In this document: one piece after another, positions 1 through 7,197 of the stretch | Position numbering within the stretch: the stretch's first letter is position 1 | How the letters are laid out: the number at the start of each line of letters is the position of its first letter | Origin: Candidatus Poseidoniales archaeon | GTDB taxonomy: Archaea > Thermoplasmatota > Poseidoniia > Poseidoniales > Thalassarchaeaceae | Length of the DNA stretch: 10,207 nucleotides | Direction: 5' to 3' | Assembly (NCBI GenBank): GCA_022447885.1 | Contig: JAKUTA010000030.1 | Coordinates: forward strand, 1 to 10,207 | Position numbers and translations under genes: made by a program | Notes under the pieces: model-generated | Database searches by the model: none | Told to the model about the DNA's origin: nothing | Seen by the model: the letters and a program-made list of their open reading frames with translations, nothing else

Positions 1-718
1 CGTCCTGCACCTCGCGCACACGCGCCATGTGACGGACCCGCTGGGCCTCGGTCTCGCCGAAGCCGAACACGTTGGTCGCTGAGGTGGTCAGGCCGAGGCT
101 CTGCGCCTCGGACATCACTCGCAGCCAGTTGTCGGCGGAGCCCTTCTTGGGCGACACGTCGAGGCGCACCTCGTCCACCAGCATCTCAGCACCGCCACCG
201 GGAAGCCCGTGCATCCCGCACTCCTGGAAGCGGCGCAGCACCTCGAGGGTGGACAACTCGGTGACATCGGCGATTCCCTCGATCTCGATGGGCGAGAAGC
301 AGTCGAGGGCGATGGTGGGGTGGTTGGTGCGCAGGTGGCGCAGCAGGTCCTCGTACCACTCGATGGGCAGGTCCGGATGGACTCCCCCCTGCATGAGGAT
401 GCGCACTCCCTCGATGTCCTCGAGTTCGCGCACTCGCTCGCTGATCTGCTCGTAGGTCTGGGTGTACGTCTCGGCGTGACCGGGTGGGCGGTAGAAGGAG
501 CAGAACTGGCAGTTGATGGTGCAGACGTTGGTGTAGTTGACGTTGCGGTCGACCATGTAGCTGACCACGCCACCGGGAACCTGGGTGCGCCTGCGCTCAA
601 GCGCCGCCTGCTGAAGTTCCGCCAGATCCGCCTTCTCGTAGAGGATGGTAGCCTCCTCCTCCGTCAGCCGCGCCGCACCCGCTTCTGCCTGTGCCGCCAG
701 AATGTCCCGCCACTGCAT
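1..718 (-). CDS. mqnC: Cyclic dehypoxanthinyl futalosine synthase MqnC (radical SAM), 3' part cut by the window edge
   Basis: MqnC is a cytoplasmic radical SAM enzyme that cyclises dehypoxanthinyl futalosine to its cyclic form in the futalosine pathway of menaquinone synthesis. The 239 residues visible begin at the ATG at 718 and run off position 1. The family usually has about 350-400 residues, so roughly two thirds is present. The [4Fe-4S] cluster motif CX3CX2C is C66, C70, C73, followed by FYRPPGHAETY. Residues 108-125 (LMQGGVHPDLPIEWYEDL) are the strongest family signature and favour MqnC over the related CofG, CofH and MqnE. LPGGGAEML (172-180), SPKK (189-192) and FGFGET (218-223) also fit. 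One variation is ALDCFSPIEI at 137-146, where relatives usually have His before FSP. The start is supported by GAGGTG with an 8-nt spacer, overlapping the stop of the upstream peptidase gene 12 bp away, so the two are probably co-transcribed. MqnC versus another member of the superfamily is the only real doubt. Confidence 0.87.
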   Translation of the reverse strand, partial: MQWRDILAAQAEAGAARLTEEEATILYEKADLAELQQAALERRRTQVPGGVVSYMVDRNVNYTNVCTINCQFCSFYRPPGHAETYTQTYEQISERVRELEDIEGVRILMQGGVHPDLPIEWYEDLLRHLRTNHPTIALDCFSPIEIEGIADVTELSTLEVLRRFQECGMHGLPGGGAEMLVDEVRLDVSPKKGSADNWLRVMSEAQSLGLTTSATNVFGFGETEAQRVRHMARVREVQD

Positions 719-726
719 ACCGTCAC

Positions 727-732
727 CACCTC
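727..732 (-). promoter_or_regulatory. Shine-Dalgarno site of mqnC
   Basis: On the minus strand GAGGTG, extending to GAGGTGGTG, lies 8 nt before the ATG at 718 and overlaps the TGA stop of the upstream peptidase gene (731-733). It matches the archaeal anti-SD complement GGAGGTGAT closely. It fixes the mqnC start and suggests translation coupled to the gene before it. Confidence 0.75.
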
Positions 733-2116
733 AGGCGTTCGTCCCGATGAGCGCTTCCAGTTCCGCCACTTCCTTCGGACAGGCGGCCGTCAGGACGTCC
801 GGTTCACCGTCGGTGATGAGCACGTCATCCTCGATGCGCACACCGATGCCGGCGTATCTCTCGGGGCACTGCACATCCCCTCGCCAGGCGCCGAAGTAGA
901 GTCCGGGCTCGACGGTGATCACCATTCCCACCTCGAACTCACGCGGCTCGTCATCAGGTCGGTAGACTCCCACGTCGTGGACATCCAATCCGAGCCAATG
1001 TCCGGTGTTGTGCATGTACCACAGCCCCAGCTGTTCAACGCTGAGCGCTTCCTCCAGATTCGGGCCCTCGAGCACCCCGAGGTCTAGCAGCCCTTGGGCC
1101 ATGGCCTCCTTGGCGGCGGCGTGGGGGGCGTCGTAGGGGTTGCCCACCCGGCAGGCGTCGATTGCGGCCAGTTGTGCGTTCAGCACGATGTCGTAGATCT
1201 CCCGCTGGGCGTCGCTGAACTTACCGTTGACAGGCCATGTCCGGGTGATGTCCGCTGCGTAGCCGTTCACTTCGCAGCCAGCGTCGATGAGCACGAGGTC
1301 ACCGTCGGCGACGGTGCCGTCATTGTCCTGATAGTGCAGGATGGTGGCATTGTCGCCCCCGCCCACGATGCTCGGATAGGCCCAGCGGCTCCCGTGCCAC
1401 AGGAAGCAGCCTTCGATGAGGGATTGCAACTGGTATTCGGCAACTCCACCAGTGCTACCGCGCATCGCTTCGATGTGTGCCAATGATGAGATCTGGCAGG
1501 CATGGCGCATCTGGGATAACTCGGATTCTGACTTGATGAGCCGCATCTCTGACAGCATTGGCCTCGGGTCGCAAAGGTCGGCAGGGCCGCTTCCCTTGCG
1601 CTGGCGGTCGCGACTCTGTTCGAGCAGTGCTGAATCGACCAGTGTGTCGACCCTGTCTGAAAGTCCGCGGATGTGGTAGACCGACCTACATGCGTCGAGC
1701 AGCGGTTTCAGCCCATCCTCCAGTTCGTCGACCGAAGCAGCCTCATCGACCGGCCAATCAGCCAGGGCGCCATCGACTCCGGGGCGCAGCCCGGTCCACG
1801 TCTCGGCCAGAACATCCCGCGGTGGCACGTACAGCCGGGTCTTCCAGCATTCGCCGCCATTGTACAGGCAGGCGACTGCGTTCGGTTCATCCCATCCCAC
1901 CAGATAGAGCATGTCGCTGTTGGCTCGGTAGGGATATTCGACATCTCGGGAGCGGATGGCCTTGGGATTGTTGACGATCAGCAGCAGCGCATCCGTGGGG
2001 AGATGTGTCATCAGAGCCTGCTGTCGCTCACGCAGTTCGGCGTGGCTCACCGGTGGCGGCGCCTCACCTATGGTGAGGCCATGCTCCTCGCTCATCGGGC
2101 CGGCGAGACTGAACAT
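731..2116 (-). CDS. pepP: Xaa-Pro aminopeptidase, peptidase family M24 (PepP-like)
   Basis: This is a cytoplasmic dinuclear-metal aminopeptidase that removes the N-terminal residue before proline, used in peptide turnover. Its 461 residues are close to the 441 of E. coli PepP. An N-terminal aminopeptidase-P domain (about 25-150) contains the typical YPYRANSDMLYLVGW stretch. The pita-bread catalytic domain covers about 200-445. All five metal ligands are visible: D278 and D289 in LIDAG...YAADITRTWP, H373 in TGHWLGLDVHD, E403 in TVEPGLY and E429 in GVRIEDD. The substrate histidines H261 (ILHY) and H380 are also present, so it should be active. There is no signal peptide or membrane segment. The ATG at 2116 leaves 14 bp after the preceding gene and has only a weak AGGG-like SD. 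An ATG seven codons later (2095), beginning MSEEHG, is a possible alternative start. The 12-bp gap to mqnC points to one transcript. Prolidase or another M24 subfamily is possible but less likely given the N-terminal domain. Confidence 0.93.
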   Translation of the reverse strand: MFSLAGPMSEEHGLTIGEAPPPVSHAELRERQQALMTHLPTDALLLIVNNPKAIRSRDVEYPYRANSDMLYLVGWDEPNAVACLYNGGECWKTRLYVPPRDVLAETWTGLRPGVDGALADWPVDEAASVDELEDGLKPLLDACRSVYHIRGLSDRVDTLVDSALLEQSRDRQRKGSGPADLCDPRPMLSEMRLIKSESELSQMRHACQISSLAHIEAMRGSTGGVAEYQLQSLIEGCFLWHGSRWAYPSIVGGGDNATILHYQDNDGTVADGDLVLIDAGCEVNGYAADITRTWPVNGKFSDAQREIYDIVLNAQLAAIDACRVGNPYDAPHAAAKEAMAQGLLDLGVLEGPNLEEALSVEQLGLWYMHNTGHWLGLDVHDVGVYRPDDEPREFEVGMVITVEPGLYFGAWRGDVQCPERYAGIGVRIEDDVLITDGEPDVLTAACPKEVAELEALIGTNA

Positions 2117-2130
2117 CTCGCTTCAACCCT

Positions 2131-3783
2131 TCAGTCATCGATGGCAGCGTCTTCGTCCTCATCCGATTCAGGTTCAGCCCTTGGCTCGTCATCCTCGGCG
2201 TCCCTCTGTTCGCGCATGCTCTTGGGAATCCAGCGAGGGATGTCCCCCTCCCGCTCCACGTTAGTCAACCTGACCGTGACGAAGGCGATGACGACCATCG
2301 CCAGTGTGAACAGAAGCAGCATGTTGAGGTAACCACCTACCGCTGTCTGGATGCGCCCACTCCAGCCCAAGGGCTCCTCGTAGAGCGGATCGGAAGGAGT
2401 GTCCACGATACCGAACCGTGTGCTGAGCGAGTCCCGCACCCCATCGTCATCCTCGACGGACAACGCCAGCGAGTGGGTCTTCGAATCATCCGTGATCTGC
2501 TCGCGCATCAGCGCGCGCGTCGTCCCTAGGAAGATCGGCTCGCCATCGATGTACCAGGTGTAGATGAGCGAGCCTTGGTCGTTCTCGGTGTCCACCGTCG
2601 CGCTCGCATCCAGGATCCACTGCTTCGAGTCCGACAAGCGGATCACCGAGTTGGCGTCGAAGGGGATGCCCTCGACAGTGGCAGCTGCGCGTGGCGCCAC
2701 GTTGCTGACCTGCAGCGTGGTGCTGTTCACAGCGCTGAGCCCCGAGGTGTCCGTGACGATGACCGAGACTGTGTAATTCCCCTCGCGCACCGGCGTGAAG
2801 GTGACTTGCCGCTCCCCCTGTTCCATATCCGGAGCCCCAATCCCTCCTTCCCGGTGGATGAGGAAGGTGAACTGCAACCCATCTCGCCCCCACCTCGGGT
2901 CGTCCGAGGCGCTGGCATCGAAGTTGACCCGCTCGGACTCTTTGGATTGCGACGGCCCGACCAACTTGGCTATGGGTGGCTTGTTCTGCAGGGCGATGAA
3001 CGTGCATGCGACAGAGGAGTGGTTACCAAGGCCGTCGTGAGCGCGGACCAGCAGCAGGAACCACCCGTCTTCGAGATCGTCGGTAGGGGTGACGATCCTG
3101 AACCCTCCGTTGGGGGCGACCACCTCAGAGGCGGCGTTCCAGTCATCGATGGGCACCGATTGCGACAGGCTGCCCCGCGCGCAGGAATACTGGGCCTGGC
3201 TGAACGCCAGTACAGCCCATTCCATCTCGGGTACCGAGCCATCGTCGTCGAAAGCCACTCCCGTCAGGATCAGTTCTCCGCGCCAGATGCTGCCCATCGA
3301 AGGTGTCTCGAGCAGCAGGCTCGGAGGCAGTTCATCACCGTCGGAGCGCCCGAACAGGAGCAGTCGGTCCTCTGCGAGTTGTGCGGACGCATCTATCACC
3401 CGGACCAGCAACTGACAGGCGCACGGGTTCCAGGCGGAGATGTCGAACTCGGCGGTCCAGTGCCATGAACGCCGACCGTCATGGCCGCTGTTGGCCTCGA
3501 ACAGATTCTCGAGCATCGAATCGTTCACCAGCACCTCCCCGTCACTGAGCAACTCCCACTGGAGGTCGACAGGCTCCACCTCGTCGTGCACCATGCCGTG
3601 GATGACCACCGCGTCGCTGAACACCGCCCCATGCTGCTGGGAGATGCCCACCACCGGGGGATTGTCCTGCTCCCCCGTGGCGGCGCTGGTCTTGCCGAGC
3701 TCACCTGCGGGGACAACGGCCCCGAGGGTGGTCGACATCAGCAGCACGAGCAGCAGTGCGAGAACAGCGCGTTCGTCCTTCAT
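2131..3783 (-). CDS. Secreted/anchored surface protein with four Ig/PKD-like domains and a C-terminal membrane anchor
   Basis: This 550-residue protein is not a named family that I recognise. Its plan is a signal peptide (1 to about 22; MKDER, then a Leu-rich core), four beta-sandwich-like units of about 100 residues, one membrane helix (about 485-506) and a highly acidic cytoplasmic tail (507-550, ending in runs of Asp/Glu). Units 1 (about 42-144) and 2 (about 153-264) share a PPxxxxxxP...G start and HD/DD loops. Units 3 (about 266-361) and 4 (about 362-459) are PKD-like, with NKPPIAKL and NVAPRAA linkers and FDASASDD/LDASATVD motifs. Cysteines occur only at 121, 123, 201 and 260, all in units 1-2. 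I place the start at the ATG at 3783 because GGAGG lies 7 nt upstream; the in-frame TTG at 3789 is almost on top of that SD. Neighbours are the calcium-repeat protein 97 bp upstream and the peptidase 14 bp downstream. A role in surface adhesion or holding the repeat protein is inference. The coding call is firm; the function is not. Confidence 0.9.
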   Translation of the reverse strand: MKDERAVLALLLVLLMSTTLGAVVPAGELGKTSAATGEQDNPPVVGISQQHGAVFSDAVVIHGMVHDEVEPVDLQWELLSDGEVLVNDSMLENLFEANSGHDGRRSWHWTAEFDISAWNPCACQLLVRVIDASAQLAEDRLLLFGRSDGDELPPSLLLETPSMGSIWRGELILTGVAFDDDGSVPEMEWAVLAFSQAQYSCARGSLSQSVPIDDWNAASEVVAPNGGFRIVTPTDDLEDGWFLLLVRAHDGLGNHSSVACTFIALQNKPPIAKLVGPSQSKESERVNFDASASDDPRWGRDGLQFTFLIHREGGIGAPDMEQGERQVTFTPVREGNYTVSVIVTDTSGLSAVNSTTLQVSNVAPRAAATVEGIPFDANSVIRLSDSKQWILDASATVDTENDQGSLIYTWYIDGEPIFLGTTRALMREQITDDSKTHSLALSVEDDDGVRDSLSTRFGIVDTPSDPLYEEPLGWSGRIQTAVGGYLNMLLLFTLAMVVIAFVTVRLTNVEREGDIPRWIPKSMREQRDAEDDEPRAEPESDEDEDAAIDD

Positions 3784-3790
3784 CGCCAAT

Positions 3791-3795
3791 CCTCC
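3791..3795 (-). promoter_or_regulatory. Shine-Dalgarno site that decides the start of the Ig/PKD-domain gene
   Basis: On the minus strand GGAGG is followed by a 7-nt spacer and then the ATG at 3783. The spacing fits the ATG well but leaves only one base before the in-frame TTG at 3789, so the ATG is preferred. Confidence 0.75.
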
Positions 3796-3821
3796 GACGC
3801 TGCTTCGCTTTCAATCATGAC

Positions 3822-3862
3822 GGCAGATGTGCAGCCCCTCCGCCGCTCGATCGGCATCCGCC
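3822..3862 (-). other. Imperfect inverted repeat in the gap between the two surface-protein genes
   Basis: Within the 97-bp gap 3784-3880, the minus-strand arms GGCGGATG (3862-3855) and CATCTGCC (3829-3822) can pair over 8 bp with one G-U pair. The loop holds a smaller GCCG/CGGC hairpin. There is no following T-run, so it does not look like an archaeal or a bacterial terminator. It could be an mRNA processing or stability element, or chance in G+C-rich DNA. The rest of the gap shows no clear promoter. Confidence 0.2.
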
Positions 3863-3880
3863 CAAGGCACTGAAGTCTCG

Positions 3881-6800
3881 CTATGCGAAGTTGTCGCAGA
3901 TTTGGCCCTGGCCGGGGTAACTGTCGCTCATTTTCGGGTTGGTGTTCCATTCGTGCTCACACCTGTTGGTGAATCCGTCGGAATCGACATCGAGCATGGC
4001 GTCACCGGAATCGAACGGATCGAAGCGGAAGTAGTACTCCCAACCATCGAACATGCTGTCCCCGTCGCTGTCCCTGTGGTAGACCTCGGGACCATCCTCC
4101 CAGCCGTCGGGACAGGAGGAGCCATCGGGGCAGACATCGGAGTCATTGAGCACAGGGTTGGTGCCGTTGAGCATCTCCTCGTAGTTGGTGAAGTTCTCCA
4201 GGTCGTCGTAGAACTTCGCTCCCTCTGGGTCATCGGGGTCGATGTGGCAGAAGTTGGAGGCCGGGTCGTCCCAACCGGGACAGAATTTGTTCAGCAGGGC
4301 CGTACGGTTGAGCCCGTCGTGGTCGAAGTCCTCCTCACCATCGGGGATGCCGTCCTGGTCGCTGTCCGCCACCGACGGGTCCATCGGGCCGCGGGCGCCC
4401 AGTTGTTCGAGCGAAGCGTTGTCGACAAGACCCATCGCGATCGCCTGTGCGCTGTAGCGCACCTCCCAGCCGTCTGGCAGACGGTCGCCGTCGGTGTCGT
4501 CGTCCACGGGGTTGGTGTCCCAGCGGTCCGGTCCTTCGAGATCGTTCGGGAGCGTATCGTTGTCGATGTCGTAATCAGCGTCTGGGTCCGTGCCGTACGC
4601 CGGGTCGAGGGCCCAACGTCCTCCGGCGCTCGGCATGGTGAATCCTGTCAAGTTCATCTCGTGGATGAAGTACCTCGGGTCAGGTTCGCCGTCATTTTCG
4701 CCAAAGTCCCCCGTGTTCGGGACTCCATCAGCTCCATGATCGCCGTTGGCCTCAAATCCCTGGATGCTGTTCAACCAGATCCAGCCACCAGGTCCGCGAC
4801 CACACTGCTGCATGTCGTCACAGCCCGGAGGCATCCAGTTGTTCATCGTCACCCAGAGTGAGTGTGAGTGGGTGTTGTCCATCGTGGATTCGACCTGCAT
4901 CTCCCAGCCGTCGAGCATGCCATCCATGTCGGTGTCGTTCACCAGCGGGTTGGTCGCCATCTGCCACGGGCGCGGAATGTACAGCACCTCGGCGCCGTCC
5001 TTGAGGCCATCGTCATCCGTGTCAGAGTCGTTGGCGTTCGTGATGTAGTTGTCCGCACCGGGAATCACCTCCTCGCCGTCCTCGAGGCCATCGATGTCGG
5101 TGTCGAACATGCTGGCGTTGGTGAAGTAGGTCTCGCCCTCCCACAGGAACCCGTCGATCGCCTCCACGTAATCCTCCAGCCCGTCGCTGTCGGTGTCCTT
5201 GTTCGAGGCGTTGGTGAAGGTCACGGCGAATTCGCGCCAGTCGGTGAGGCCATCGTCATCGGTGTCGACGTCCCCCGGGTCGCTGGTCACATGCACGGTG
5301 TGCACACCCCTGCTCACCACGAGGATGGTCCAGCCGCCCACCTCGATGCCGTCCTTCAGTCCATCACCGTCGGTGTCCGGGTTGAGCGGGTCGGTGGAAC
5401 GCCCGTCGATGATACCGTCATGGTCGCGGTCACGAGCCTGGTACTCCTCGATGTTCGTGAACATCTCCTCAGGTTCGACGATGATCACCCAGACGTAGTT
5501 CCGGCTCGTGACTTCGTTGTCGTTCGCTGGGCCGTTGAGCAGAGCGAGCGCCGGAATCTCGTAGACGTAGCCGGAGCTGGTCGCCTTCAGCGGGACGGTC
5601 TCCTGATTGCCGCCATAGTGTGTCACCTTGGCGTAGGCGACGGTCTGGTTCAAATCGACCCAGTCCATCAGCTGCACCGGTATCGAATAGACGCGCGCCA
5701 CTCCCACGAGGTCAGTGTAGCGCACCCTCCCGTCGCCGTCCACATCCCAGCCATCCATGTCCGGGTCCTCGTCGGCGTTGCTGCCGTCCACCGGGTGCAG
5801 ACCGTTCTGTGCCTCCCAGCCGTCGGGCATCCCATCCTCGTCGGTGTCGAACTTGAGCGGGCTGGTGAAGTTGGCTGGCCCCCAGGTGCGGGCGACATCG
5901 TACTCGGCGCGGTTGTTCAGCCCATCTCCATCCGGGTCGCCGAAGGCGTCGGAGGCGTTGGCTGGGTCGAGGATGCTGTTGTAACAGAACTCGAAGCCGT
6001 CCGGCATGCCATCTCCATCGGTGTCCCAATCCCCTGGGCCGTTGTTGCGCCCGTCGCCATCCATGTCCTGCAGGAACCAGTCGTCGGGATTGACCGTGCT
6101 CGGCATGGCGTTCAGCAGGGTGGTGAACGGGCCGTCCTCCGTGGGTGGGTTGAGCACGGGCAGACCGCATACCACCTCGAGCAGCACGGGCCCCCTGCTG
6201 ATCTCCACATCATCATGAATCAGGTCACCATCGCTGTCCTCGGAGAGCGGGTTCGTGCCGTAGCGCTCCTCGACGTAGTTCGGCAGGCCGTCGGAATCGA
6301 AGTCGAGCACCTGGTCGCATGAGTGCTGGCCGGCGAAGTTCGCCAACTCCTGCCAGGTCTCCATGCCCAGTGTGAGTTCGAGGTTGGCCTCTGATTCCGG
6401 GTCGAGCAGGATGCAGTCCCAGTTTCCATTGAGTGGGTTGAGCAGTTGGACCTCGCCTGAGGCGGTGGTCATCGTGAAGGTGTGGAGCGACTCCCACTTG
6501 TCGTTGAGCCCATCTCCGTCGGTGTCATTGCGTCGCGGGTCGGTACCGAGTTCCATCTCCTCGATGTTCACCAATCCGTCCCCGTCCGGGTCGCCCAGCG
6601 GCCCGTTGTCAGGATCAGGCCAGGTTTCGCCGGCGTCCTGTGTATCAGCACCGCCGTCGGTCACCGTATCGATGATGATGTCCTCGAGCCCGGCATCTCC
6701 GCTGTCGAGGGGGTTGAGTCCGTTCTCGACCTCATAGCCGTCACTCATCCCGTCGCCATCCGTGTCCCAGTCGAGCGGGTCGGTGCCGTACTGTGTCCGT

Positions 6801-7009
6801 TCCATCCGGTCGGGCAGCCCATCTCCGTCAGTGTCCTCGCCCTGCTCCATCTCGGCGTTATCTTCGCCCAGGATGTCGTCGGCCCCAGGCTCGAAGTTAA
6901 CAATCCCTGCCGAGGTGCTCATCATCGCGCTGGCCATGCTGTAGGTTCCCGCCAGACAGAGAGTGACGGTGATCGCCACGACTGCCCATTGATTGTGTGT
7001 CAATGTCAT
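3881..7009 (-). CDS. Large secreted calcium-binding protein with about 24 thrombospondin type-3-like repeats
   Basis: This 1042-residue, very acidic protein has an N-terminal hydrophobic segment (about 8-28) ending in ASA. It is a signal peptide or, since the n-region lacks Lys/Arg, possibly an uncleaved membrane anchor. The rest is dominated by DxDxDGxxD motifs of the bacterial/archaeal TSP type-3 class. Examples start at residues 59, 82, 162, 258, 329, 388, 545, 582, 605, 636, 663, 692, 882, 980 and 1007, often followed by GWE and a GTNP/GTDP turn. Such loops bind Ca2+ and give stiff, extended stalks. A 95-residue island at about 430-522 has no motif and looks beta-rich. Twelve cysteines after the signal fall in six nearby pairs (199/231, 281/342, 730/736, 910/921, 960/966, 1017/1038). 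At least ten NxS/T sequons suggest glycosylation. There is no C-terminal membrane helix or sorting signal. The start ATG has GAGGA 9 nt upstream. The role is probably structural or adhesive at the cell surface; no catalytic domain was seen, so an enzyme function is unsupported. Confidence 0.93.
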   Translation of the reverse strand: MTLTHNQWAVVAITVTLCLAGTYSMASAMMSTSAGIVNFEPGADDILGEDNAEMEQGEDTDGDGLPDRMERTQYGTDPLDWDTDGDGMSDGYEVENGLNPLDSGDAGLEDIIIDTVTDGGADTQDAGETWPDPDNGPLGDPDGDGLVNIEEMELGTDPRRNDTDGDGLNDKWESLHTFTMTTASGEVQLLNPLNGNWDCILLDPESEANLELTLGMETWQELANFAGQHSCDQVLDFDSDGLPNYVEERYGTNPLSEDSDGDLIHDDVEISRGPVLLEVVCGLPVLNPPTEDGPFTTLLNAMPSTVNPDDWFLQDMDGDGRNNGPGDWDTDGDGMPDGFEFCYNSILDPANASDAFGDPDGDGLNNRAEYDVARTWGPANFTSPLKFDTDEDGMPDGWEAQNGLHPVDGSNADEDPDMDGWDVDGDGRVRYTDLVGVARVYSIPVQLMDWVDLNQTVAYAKVTHYGGNQETVPLKATSSGYVYEIPALALLNGPANDNEVTSRNYVWVIIVEPEEMFTNIEEYQARDRDHDGIIDGRSTDPLNPDTDGDGLKDGIEVGGWTILVVSRGVHTVHVTSDPGDVDTDDDGLTDWREFAVTFTNASNKDTDSDGLEDYVEAIDGFLWEGETYFTNASMFDTDIDGLEDGEEVIPGADNYITNANDSDTDDDGLKDGAEVLYIPRPWQMATNPLVNDTDMDGMLDGWEMQVESTMDNTHSHSLWVTMNNWMPPGCDDMQQCGRGPGGWIWLNSIQGFEANGDHGADGVPNTGDFGENDGEPDPRYFIHEMNLTGFTMPSAGGRWALDPAYGTDPDADYDIDNDTLPNDLEGPDRWDTNPVDDDTDGDRLPDGWEVRYSAQAIAMGLVDNASLEQLGARGPMDPSVADSDQDGIPDGEEDFDHDGLNRTALLNKFCPGWDDPASNFCHIDPDDPEGAKFYDDLENFTNYEEMLNGTNPVLNDSDVCPDGSSCPDGWEDGPEVYHRDSDGDSMFDGWEYYFRFDPFDSGDAMLDVDSDGFTNRCEHEWNTNPKMSDSYPGQGQICDNFA
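3965..6835 (-). repeat. Array of degenerate aspartate-rich calcium-binding repeats inside the large surface gene
   Basis: About 24 copies of a GAYACNGAYGGNGAYGGN-type coding unit are scattered with irregular spacing of roughly 20-60 codons. On the plus strand they read as recurring CCATC...GTCGGTGTC. They encode DxDxDG loops (residues 59-1015). Several copies are degenerate: DNDT at about 816-819, GDRL at 841-844 and GDSM at 983-986 lack the glycine or an aspartate. The copies diverge by synonymous changes, so the array is old rather than freshly expanded. Confidence 0.85.
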
Positions 7010-7018
7010 GCTTTCAAA

Positions 7019-7023
7019 TCCTC
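7019..7023 (-). promoter_or_regulatory. Shine-Dalgarno site of the large calcium-repeat gene
   Basis: GAGGA on the minus strand lies 9 nt before the ATG at 7009. This is an acceptable spacing and supports that start codon. Confidence 0.6.
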
Positions 7024-7061
7024 GGCCAGAGACCGTTCACGGCGCTCGACTCAACGTTCTG

Positions 7062-7074
7062 TGTTTAAGGTTTG
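7062..7074 (-). promoter_or_regulatory. Candidate TATA/BRE element for the surface-protein operon
   Basis: The minus strand reads CAAACCTTAAACA, the most TATA-like and BRE-like stretch in the 188-bp gap. It lies about 55-60 nt before the ATG at 7009. An archaeal start site about 25 nt downstream would give a leader near 30 nt that contains the SD. The match to TTTAWATA is only partial, so this is a guess from position and composition. Confidence 0.35.
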
Positions 7075-7141
7075 AGCGATGGCGAGTCGGTAGCCGCATC
7101 GTCGCAGCGCTCCGTTTTTCGGTGTTTCCAGCCCGTTATCG

Positions 7142-7174
7142 GAGTATCATTCAGGGGCCTAGAGTATCATCAGG
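7142..7174. repeat. Two-copy direct repeat GAGTATCAT(T)CAGG with 20-bp spacing upstream of the surface operon
   Basis: On the plus strand GAGTATCATTCAGG (7142-7155) recurs as GAGTATCATCAGG (7162-7174), identical apart from one T. The starts are exactly 20 bp apart, close to two helical turns, so both copies face about the same side of the DNA. The pair lies between the end of the duplicated-domain gene (stop at 7198) and the candidate TATA element near 7066. It may be an operator for a regulator binding as tandem dimers, or a processing signal in the 3' tail of the upstream gene. No further copy was noticed in the window. Confidence 0.5.
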
Positions 7175-7197
7175 CACATTCTGCATGACCGATGAGC

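Noticed and set aside
209..1087. A 292-codon open frame on the plus strand
   Set aside because: It is antisense to mqnC and the peptidase, both identified by conserved catalytic motifs, and is best explained by G+C-rich codon bias.
3784..3789. TTG at 3789 as the start of the Ig/PKD gene
   Set aside because: The GGAGG would then end one base before the start codon. The ATG at 3783 has a normal 7-nt spacer and leads directly into a signal peptide.
3827..6322. Two long open frames on the plus strand (3827-4861 and 4868-6322) with a recurring VGV...H pattern
   Set aside because: They lie antisense to the calcium-repeat gene. The repeated GTC/GGT composition of the Asp-Gly codons keeps the opposite strand free of stops. 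There is no SD, signal peptide or recognisable domain, whereas the minus-strand protein has both signal and motifs.
3965..6835. CRISPR or tandem-repeat array
   Set aside because: The repeated GTCGGTGTC units are short, irregularly spaced and in frame with DxDxDG codons, so they are protein repeats.
7010..7197. A rho-independent or poly-T terminator after the duplicated-domain gene
   Set aside because: No T-run of useful length occurs on the minus strand in this gap; the TTTTT near 7115 is on the plus strand.
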